This document shows, in pieces, positions 1-5,221 of a stretch of 5,221 nucleotides of DNA. Numbering within the stretch: the stretch's first letter is position 1; each line of letters starts with the position of its first letter. The stretch is from assembly GCA_020430675.1 (NCBI GenBank), contig JAGQJJ010000346.1, forward strand, positions 1 through 5,221, written 5' to 3'. The notes beneath the pieces were generated by a model. It did not search any database. It saw only the letters and a program-made list of their open reading frames with translations, and was not told the origin of the DNA. The stretch comes from Myxococcales bacterium. GTDB lineage: Bacteria; Myxococcota; Bradymonadia; UBA7976; UBA1532. Position numbers and translations under genes: made by a program.

Positions 1-655
1 GCCCCCGCGGGGGGCGCCTCGTCGGCGCGGGGCGTGGGGCCGGCGGCGCGGTGGGCGGGGCAAGCTCGGGCGCGCTGCGCACCATCTCGACCACCCCGGC
101 CACCGTGTAGACGTGGGCGTCATCCTCGCGTGCGTCCTCATCAAAGTTGTCGATGAGCACGTATTGGATGTGGGCGAAGTCCTGCTGCCAGAGCAGGGTG
201 ACCGAGTCATCCTCAAACAGCGCCGGGTCGTCCCAATCGGTCAGCAACACATCGACGAAGCGATCCAGCTCGTCCTGGGTGACGCCGGCGTGGAAGATCA
301 GATGGCGGATGCCATCGAGGTAGAAGCGATAGACGAAGTTCCGCTCGGGCGTGGGGTTTTGATAGACGCTCTGGTCGTAGAGCGTGAAGTCATAGGGCCC
401 GATCTGAAACTCGATCGAGCGCCGCTGGCCGATCAGCTCGGTGACCGCGGCGTGCAGACGGGCGCGAAAGCGCTCGACGCTCTGGTGCGTCTTGCCATAG
501 AGCCCGACGTTTTTGGTGAGCTTCTCCAGCTCGCGGAAGGCCTCGCGGGCCCGGGTCAGGAGCGCGCGCTGTTCACCGTCGAGGGCCTCTTCACCGGGGC
601 CCTCGAACATCTGCATGATGTCGCCGCCGTGGGGCGATCTTCCGGCTGCGGCCAT
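1..655 (-). CDS. Conserved protein of unknown function, C-terminus cut off by the left window edge
   Basis: This frame stays open for 218 codons from the ATG at 655 to the window edge. It has no signal peptide or membrane segment, so it is probably cytoplasmic. Residues 28-80 are predicted helical and charged (the region around LYGKTHQSVERF resembles a 'lyp-x-H-p' type motif). Residues 81-100 look like short beta strands (IEFQIGPYDFTLYDQSVY). Residues 110-140 hold DGIRHLIFHAGVTQDELD, and 149-168 an acidic stretch followed by VTLLWQQDFAHIQYVLID. The last visible part is acidic (169-180) and then Pro-rich (200-217), like a linker to a further domain. From memory, similar N-terminal modules occur in Myxococcota proteins, often ahead of repeat-type domains; I know no proven function. 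The start is supported by a purine-rich Shine-Dalgarno (AGGGGGA) 5 bases upstream. Met14 and Met16 are alternatives lacking that support. Reality of the gene: high; function: unknown. Confidence 0.85.
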   Translation of the reverse strand, partial: MAAAGRSPHGGDIMQMFEGPGEEALDGEQRALLTRAREAFRELEKLTKNVGLYGKTHQSVERFRARLHAAVTELIGQRRSIEFQIGPYDFTLYDQSVYQNPTPERNFVYRFYLDGIRHLIFHAGVTQDELDRFVDVLLTDWDDPALFEDDSVTLLWQQDFAHIQYVLIDNFDEDAREDDAHVYTVAGVVEMVRSAPELAPPTAPPAPRPAPTRRPPRG

Positions 656-676
656 GGGCTTCCCCCTCGTCGGGCG

Positions 677-705
677 ATCAAACCCGATCCGGTCGGCCGG
701 GTCAA
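677..705 (-). promoter_or_regulatory. Candidate sigma70-type promoter of the left-edge unknown gene
   Basis: On the minus strand TTGACC (705-700) is followed after 17 bases by TTTGAT (682-677). These match the -35 and -10 consensus at 5 of 6 and 4 of 6 positions with ideal spacing. The start point would fall near 670, giving a leader of about 15 bases that still contains the Shine-Dalgarno at 667-661. This fits the strong terminator just upstream, which would otherwise leave the gene untranscribed. It is a pattern match only. Confidence 0.4.
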
Positions 706-773
706 CGCGCGCCCTCGCAGAACCCGGGGAAAGTACCACGCCGCGAGACGCCGGCTGCGGCCGGGCTCGCATT

Positions 774-813
774 CGAAACGAAAAGGGCGCCCCGAAGGAC
801 GCCCTGTCTCGTT
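774..813 (-). terminator. Rho-independent terminator of the lipoprotein gene
   Basis: Read on the minus strand, 805-784 folds into a 9-bp stem: AGGGCG-T-CC pairs with GG-G-CGCCCT, including one T-G wobble. The loop is TTCG closed by C-G, the exceptionally stable C(UUCG)G tetraloop. The stem runs directly into TTTTCGTTTCG, a T-rich tail. A looser outer pairing (777-781 with 809-813) extends the base. It lies about 50 bases after the lipoprotein stop codon at 858. Between the two, a nested inverted repeat (814-819 with 837-842, inner 824-827 with 831-834) adds a further hairpin to the 3' untranslated region. The plus-strand reading lacks a T tract, so this is a one-way terminator. Confidence 0.85.
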
Positions 814-857
814 CGCCCGTAGCGGCCAAAGGCCCCCGGGCGATATGCGCGCCAGCC

Positions 858-1514
858 TTAGTTGGCGGGCGCGGCGGGCACGTCGATGACGCCCTGGCCG
901 CCCATCTCGATGGTGTCGAGCGAGCCGCCGCCGACGCAGGTGTCGTTGGCGATCATGTCGGTCTGGCAGATGTAGACGCTGTAGGTCTCATTCGGCGTGC
1001 TGCCGCCCGGCACCTCATTGATGGTGACGGTGCAGCCCTGCAGGTCGACGCCGAACATGACGGCCAGCTCGCCGCCGAGGCCGATCGAAGCGTAGTCGCT
1101 GGGGCTCGAGAGCGGCTCGCAGGCCGAGCCGGTGTCGAGGGTGGCCATCGGGTTCTTGCGGTTGGTGCCGCTCTCGCAGGGCGCTTCGCGGGTGGTGCCG
1201 TCGCAGATGAGGCCCGAGCCCTCGCGCAGCGTGGCGCTGTCACCGGTGTACTGCATGCCGCCGCAGTCGGCGGTCATGCCGCAGACGTCCACGCCGGGGG
1301 TGCCGTTCATGTTCTCATCCTCGGACTCGTCGAGGATGATGACATACTGGTAGGTCGCGCCGCCGCCTTCACCGCCGGCGCCGCCCTCGCCGCCCATGCC
1401 ACCGCCACCATCAACGCCGCCGTCCGCTTCGTCGTCGTCGACATCGCAGGCCGCGACCGCAAACGCGAGTGACAGGGACAGGGCAAAAGCCAGCAGCTTC
1501 TTGAGCTCGTACAT
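858..1514 (-). CDS. Cys-rich lipoprotein with Gly-rich linker and predicted beta-sandwich domain
   Basis: The 218-residue product starts with a classic lipoprotein signal: n-region with K5 and K6, hydrophobic core at 7-19, and lipobox V20-A21-A22-C23. After cleavage and lipidation at C23 an acidic stretch follows (DVDDDEAD), then a Gly-rich flexible spacer to about residue 52. The folded part (54-218) has eight cysteines (78, 84, 104, 113, 132, 161, 183, 193), an even number that could form four disulfides in an oxidising compartment. Segments such as TPGVDV (72-77), IGLGGELAVMFGVDL (144-158) and TYSVYIC (178-183) remind me of a surface or lipoprotein beta-sandwich family in Myxococcota whose members carry 'PGaDID' and 'LGgGG...F' motifs; this is recall, not a search. 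Asp at +2 after the lipid Cys would signal inner-membrane retention in E. coli, but the rule may not hold here. I chose ATG 1514 over the longer frame (to 1562) because it begins the signal peptide and has GAGGAG 9 bases upstream. Ligand or role unknown. Confidence 0.88.
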   Translation of the reverse strand: MYELKKLLAFALSLSLAFAVAACDVDDDEADGGVDGGGGMGGEGGAGGEGGGATYQYVIILDESEDENMNGTPGVDVCGMTADCGGMQYTGDSATLREGSGLICDGTTREAPCESGTNRKNPMATLDTGSACEPLSSPSDYASIGLGGELAVMFGVDLQGCTVTINEVPGGSTPNETYSVYICQTDMIANDTCVGGGSLDTIEMGGQGVIDVPAAPAN

Positions 1515-1523
1515 CAGGCAACA

Positions 1524-1529
1524 CTCCTC
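1524..1529 (-). promoter_or_regulatory. Ribosome binding site of the lipoprotein gene
   Basis: GAGGAG on the minus strand lies 9 bases before the ATG at 1514. It decides the start: the longer reading frame (to 1562) would place 16 extra residues, including a CC pair, ahead of the signal peptide, and the Shine-Dalgarno would lie inside the coding region. Confidence 0.7.
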
Positions 1530-1614
1530 ATCTTGCCGCGCGGCGTGACCTGGCCGATGCAAAGGTCGCGGGCCCTCCCAATGAGACCCTGCCGTGCGAT
1601 CCCCCGGAATCTCT

Positions 1615-1633
1615 CCGTCGCAGACAGCGACGG
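1615..1633 (-). repeat. Inverted repeat (7-bp stem) in the presumed leader of the lipoprotein mRNA
   Basis: CCGTCGC (1615-1621) and GCGACGG (1627-1633) form a perfect 7-bp stem around a 5-base loop. No T tract follows on either strand, so it is not a convincing terminator. If transcription starts from the TTGACA promoter candidate upstream, this hairpin sits near the 5' end of a leader of more than 100 bases, about 100 bases before the start codon. It could be a leader structure, an mRNA stabiliser or a protein site. Confidence 0.4.
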
Positions 1634-1647
1634 CAAGGGCGGATGGT

Positions 1648-1671
1648 CTTGATGTCCCGATTCTTTGTCAA
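1648..1671 (-). promoter_or_regulatory. Candidate promoter (-35 element) of the lipoprotein gene
   Basis: A perfect TTGACA lies at 1671-1666 on the minus strand, in the gap between the secreted-protein gene and the lipoprotein gene. The hexamer at the right distance (17 bases, GACCAT at 1648-1643) matches the -10 consensus poorly, at 3 of 6 positions, so activity may need an activator or the -10 may be misplaced. The adjoining inverted repeat at 1673-1685 is annotated separately. Confidence 0.3.
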
Positions 1672-1672
1672 G

Positions 1673-1685
1673 GGAATCGCATTCC
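1673..1685. repeat. Inverted repeat GGAAT-CGC-ATTCC abutting the -35 candidate
   Basis: GGAAT (1673-1677) and ATTCC (1681-1685) are perfect inverted arms separated by three bases. They lie one base upstream (in the minus-strand sense) of TTGACA and 20 bases past the stop of the secreted-protein gene. The position suits a regulator binding site. A 5-bp stem with no T tract is too weak for an intrinsic terminator. Short arms like these also occur by chance. Confidence 0.35.
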
Positions 1686-1705
1686 TCGACCCGGCGGCGC
1701 CGCAA

Positions 1706-2899
1706 CTACTCCGACTGCCAACGGTTCTCGCGAAGCGAGAATTGGAGCGGTTTGCGACGATTCCAGGGCAGCGGCGGCGACGACGCTTCGATGGCACCGG
1801 GCGGATCGGGCGCGTAATAGCTGGCCGCGTCGAGGTTGCGCACGGTCGCCACCGGCACGCGCAGACGCCGGGCGCCTTGTTTGTCGCGCTTTTCGACGAC
1901 TTCAAGCCGGGTGACCGCCTCGGCCTGGCGCGCGATGAATCGCTCGGCCAGCTTCTGAGCGAACATGCGCATGAGATAGCCATCGCGCAGGCCGTAGATC
2001 TCGACGATGTCGACCTGCACCTCGTCGGGCACCGACCACTCCGAATGCTCGACGAGCAGTTCCTTGCCCGGCCGGCCGTCGAGCTCCATCAGATCGGCGC
2101 GCAAGAGCTTCGCCCCGCCGCGCCAGCCGTGCGTGAAGTACATGTAGGCGGCCCGCTCCGGCAGATCGGCGCCCAGGATGACGATGTCATCGGGCGTGAT
2201 GAGCACCTCTTCGGGGCGCGCGTCGCCGAAACAATCCTCGCGCAGCGTCTGCAGCGGCGGCGCGCCGCCGCGCTCGGTCGAGTAGAGCAGGCGCATCTCA
2301 TTGAGCGCCGCGCCCACATCGAGGTGCGCGGTGGGCATCGTCGGGTTCAGATCGTCGTCCACCGGTCCCGACGCGATGACGGTCGCCGGGCCGCCCGCCG
2401 TGTCGACGTCGTGCAGCACGCCGACAAAAGGCACCGGGCCGACCTGATGCACCGGCACCTGCGCCAGCGGCACCATCGCTTCGACCGCCCACCCATCGCG
2501 GCGCAGCGTGCCCGCCGCTTCGCAGGCCGCGCAGGGTTTGCCGTCGATCTGCACCGTCGGCGGCCGCAGCTCCAGGGTGTTGAGCACCACCTGCACCGTG
2601 TGCTTGGGCTGGCCTTCGGGCGCGAAGACAAAATAGAGCCGGTCGCCCGAGTTGGCCCCGCCGGGCACGAACTTGTCGTCGACCACCTGCGCGGCCAGAA
2701 ACAGGCGCGCGGTGTCGAAGCCGAGCTGCACGCGCGCCGACAGGTCGCGCGGGCCGTCGTAGTCGCCGCGCACCGGCCGGTTGGCGATCCATTGCGGGCG
2801 GTCGACCCAGTCGTCGAAGAAGGCGTCGATGGTGATGGCGCCACTGGTGGTCGGCGCGATCACCTGGGGCGCGAGCAGGGCGATCAGGGCGGCGAGCAT
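1706..2899 (-). CDS. Predicted secreted protein with N-terminal CBM9/DOMON-like domain and unassigned C-terminal region
   Basis: The product has 397 residues. Residues 1-21 (MLAALIALLAPQVIAP...) look like a signal peptide, although the n-region has no Lys or Arg. Residues 22-195 fit a carbohydrate-binding-family-9-like beta-sandwich: an opening ITIDAFFDDW, the middle LGFDTARLFLAAQVVDD and GDRLYFVFA, and RRDGWAVEAMVPLAQV (133-148), the typical 'dGW-vE-iP' strand of that fold. A CxxC pair (C123, C126) sits in a loop just before it. Residues 200-320 carry strand-like repeats, including ADLMELDGRPGKELLVE (268-284), which recalls the D-x-DG turns of FG-GAP/VCBS-type blades; I cannot assign this part to a family. 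The C-terminal 60 residues are basic and low in structure. The ATG lies 5 bases after the stop of the sigma54 activator, so the two genes are probably co-transcribed. The Shine-Dalgarno is weak (GAGG only 3 bases away). Such domains can bind sugar, haem or simply act as scaffolds; no catalytic residues are visible. Confidence 0.85.
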   Translation of the reverse strand: MLAALIALLAPQVIAPTTSGAITIDAFFDDWVDRPQWIANRPVRGDYDGPRDLSARVQLGFDTARLFLAAQVVDDKFVPGGANSGDRLYFVFAPEGQPKHTVQVVLNTLELRPPTVQIDGKPCAACEAAGTLRRDGWAVEAMVPLAQVPVHQVGPVPFVGVLHDVDTAGGPATVIASGPVDDDLNPTMPTAHLDVGAALNEMRLLYSTERGGAPPLQTLREDCFGDARPEEVLITPDDIVILGADLPERAAYMYFTHGWRGGAKLLRADLMELDGRPGKELLVEHSEWSVPDEVQVDIVEIYGLRDGYLMRMFAQKLAERFIARQAEAVTRLEVVEKRDKQGARRLRVPVATVRNLDAASYYAPDPPGAIEASSPPLPWNRRKPLQFSLRENRWQSE

Positions 2900-2904
2900 G
2901 GGCC

Positions 2905-4344
<1,440 letters not shown>

Positions 4345-4351
4345 GCTCGTC

Positions 4352-4380
4352 AAGGTAGGGGGCCCCACCGGATGAGTCAA
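4352..4380 (-). promoter_or_regulatory. Weak candidate promoter of the FHA activator gene, possibly giving a leaderless message
   Basis: On the minus strand TTGACT (4380-4375, 5 of 6 matches) is followed after 17 bases by TACCTT (4357-4352, 3 of 6). Transcription would start at or within a base or two of the ATG at 4344, which would explain why no good Shine-Dalgarno precedes that ATG. If real, it also excludes the alternative TTG start at 4380, because that codon is itself the -35 box. Confidence 0.25.
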
Positions 4381-4448
4381 TCAGGTCACGGCCCCCTGAA
4401 TGCGGCGGGCGGCGAGGTGTCTTGACGCCCATCGCCCGTCGGCCTAAT

Positions 4449-4453
4449 GGAGA
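4449..4453 (+). promoter_or_regulatory. Ribosome binding site of lolA
   Basis: GGAGA lies directly upstream of the ATG at 4458, with 5 bases between GGAG and the start. It favours this start over the in-frame TTG at 4422, which has a competing GAGG 4 bases upstream of it. The codons between the two starts use A or T in about half of third positions, unlike the gene proper. Confidence 0.6.
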
Positions 4454-4457
4454 AACG

Positions 4458-5171
4458 ATGAACGCCTTCGCCGCTTTGCTCATCGCGCTGTGCGCGCCGC
4501 TCGCCGCCCCCGGAGACCCGGGCGCCGCGCCCGCTGCCACCCCGCCGCCCGCTGCCACCCCACCGCCCGCTGCCACGCCGTCGCCCGCCGAGCCGGACGT
4601 CAGGGCGGTCATCGACGGCATCCAGAAGTTCTACGCCACCGCCACCGACCTGAAGGCCAGCTTCACCCAGACCTATACCTACAAGGTCTACGGGCGCAGC
4701 CAGGTCTCGAAGGGCACGGTCTTCTTCAAGAAACCCCGCATGATGCGCTGGGATTACCGCGCCCCGGCGCCCAAGGTCTTCGTGGCTGATGGGCGCACGC
4801 TCTGGGTCTACGAACCCGACGAGAACCAGGCGTTCAAGCGCGACCTGACGTCGTCGCAGCTGCCGGTCGCGCTGACCTTCATGAGCGGCGAAGGCCGGCT
4901 GGAAGACGAGTTCGACGCCAAGCTGCTGCCCTCGAAGGATGACCGGTGGCGGGTCGAGCTGATCCCCAAGCGCGACGAGGGCGATTACAAGTCGCTGGTG
5001 CTGGTGGTCGATCGCGACACGTCGGAGGTGCGCGCGAGCACCGTGGTCGATCCGGTGGGCAATACGAATGAGGTGGTCTTCTCGGGGGTGCAGACCAATA
5101 CCGGTCTGCCCGAGAACGGGTTCCGCTTCACGCCGCCCGCTGGCGTGCGGGTGATCGCCGAAGGTAAATAA
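4458..5171 (+). CDS. lolA: LolA-type outer-membrane lipoprotein carrier protein
   Basis: LolA takes lipoproteins from the LolCDE (or LolDF) transporter and ferries them across the periplasm to the outer membrane. The 237-residue product has a hydrophobic signal peptide (about 1-17) and an Ala/Pro-rich spacer made of three tandem hexapeptides (AATPPP, AATPPP, AATPSP at 26-43). The LolA fold follows from about residue 47. Recognisable family segments are LKASFTQTY (65-73), GTVFFKKPRMMRWDY (86-100), FVADGRTLWVYEPDENQA (108-125) and the closing FRFTPPAGVRV (222-232). Compared with E. coli LolA from memory (VKRPNLFNW, SDGKTLWFY, FTFTPPQGVTV), K92 falls where E. coli has the functionally important Arg43. 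The usual length is about 200 residues; the spacer accounts for the excess. Start chosen at ATG 4458 for its GGAGA; an in-frame TTG at 4422 would add 12 residues containing an Arg pair. The stop codon overlaps the next start by one base. No confident promoter was found in the 113-base divergent gap. Confidence 0.93.
   Translation: MNAFAALLIALCAPLAAPGDPGAAPAATPPPAATPPPAATPSPAEPDVRAVIDGIQKFYATATDLKASFTQTYTYKVYGRSQVSKGTVFFKKPRMMRWDYRAPAPKVFVADGRTLWVYEPDENQAFKRDLTSSQLPVALTFMSGEGRLEDEFDAKLLPSKDDRWRVELIPKRDEGDYKSLVLVVDRDTSEVRASTVVDPVGNTNEVVFSGVQTNTGLPENGFRFTPPAGVRVIAEGK
4533..4586 (+). repeat. Three tandem 18-bp repeats inside lolA (Ala/Pro-rich spacer)
   Basis: Three consecutive 18-bp units (4533-4550, 4551-4568, 4569-4586) share the pattern GCTGCCACCCCGCCGCCC. 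Unit 2 differs by one base and unit 3 by two. Each encodes AATPPP or AATPSP. In-frame units can expand or shrink by slippage without breaking the gene, so spacer length may vary between strains. Confidence 0.9.
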
Positions 5172-5221
5172 TGACCAGTCGGTCTGTTTTTGTTGTCGCT
5201 GCGTTTGCCGCGCTGACCGGG
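5171..5221 (+). CDS. Start of a downstream gene with hydrophobic N-terminus, cut off by the right window edge
   Basis: The ATG at 5171 shares its A with the lolA stop codon (TAATG), and AAGG lies 6 bases upstream, both typical of translationally coupled genes. Seventeen codons are visible: MTSRSVFVVAAFAALTG. Arg4 followed by an uninterrupted hydrophobic run is what a signal peptide or first membrane segment looks like, so the product is probably exported or membrane-bound. The family cannot be told from 17 residues. Coupling to lolA suggests an envelope role. Confidence 0.65.
   Translation, partial: MTSRSVFVVAAFAALTG

Noticed and set aside
113..1472. Plus-strand frames at 113-889 and 513-1472
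   Set aside because: They run antisense to the left-edge gene and the lipoprotein gene, cross the terminator, and have low-complexity translations without recognisable domains.
1701..1710. GC-rich palindrome near the stop of the CBM9-like gene (1692-1703, GCGGCGCCGC type) as a terminator
   Set aside because: It is self-complementary with no loop and no T tract on either strand.
4381..4399. TCAGG / CCTGA inverted repeat in the divergent gap
   Set aside because: Five-bp arms around nine bases are easily found by chance; no promoter or second copy supports an operator.
4388..4404. GG-N10-GC pattern (GG 4390-4391, GC 4402-4403) as a sigma54 promoter for lolA
   Set aside because: The core dinucleotides fit, but the flanking consensus matches only partly, and this pattern is frequent by chance in such GC-rich DNA. 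Being next to a sigma54 activator is tempting but not enough.
4422..4451. TTGACG and TAATGG 17 bases apart as a lolA promoter
   Set aside because: The -10 match is poor and transcription would start at about the start codon, losing the GGAGA ribosome binding site.

Overview
The window is strongly GC-rich, with C or G in most third codon positions. The gene types suggest a deltaproteobacterial-type bacterium, most likely Myxococcota or a relative. The hints are an FHA-domain sigma54 activator, a lipoprotein whose lipid anchor is followed by an acidic and Gly-rich linker, and an N-terminal domain that I associate with myxobacterial proteins of unknown role. This placement is inference; there is no rRNA or marker gene to confirm it.

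Layout: four genes lie on the minus strand and two on the plus strand, separated by a divergent gap of 113 bases. Read from the divergent gap leftwards on the minus strand: an FHA / AAA+ / Fis-type sigma54-dependent activator (4344 to 2905); then, after 5 bases, a predicted secreted protein with a CBM9-like domain (2899 to 1706); then a 191-base gap with a candidate promoter, inverted repeat and leader hairpin; then a Cys-rich lipoprotein (1514 to 858), followed by a strong Rho-independent terminator at about 781-805; then a candidate promoter and a cytoplasmic-looking protein of unknown function (655 to beyond base 1). On the plus strand, a LolA-type periplasmic lipoprotein carrier (4458-5171) is followed by a second gene whose ATG shares a base with the lolA stop codon and runs off the right edge.

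How the genes may work together: the activator and the secreted CBM9-like protein look co-transcribed, so an FHA (phosphothreonine-reading) input is physically tied to an envelope or secreted product. The lipoprotein next door has its own terminator and probably its own promoter. LolA carries lipoproteins to the outer membrane in general and belongs to a separate, divergent transcript. The window is therefore envelope-themed, but nothing in it proves that all genes form one system. No RNA gene, mobile element, CRISPR array, origin or toxin-antitoxin pair was found. No stretch above 300 bases lacks a gene; the longest gap is 656-857. The best candidates for something undescribed are the secreted CBM9-like protein with its unassigned C-terminal half, and the unknown protein at the left edge.
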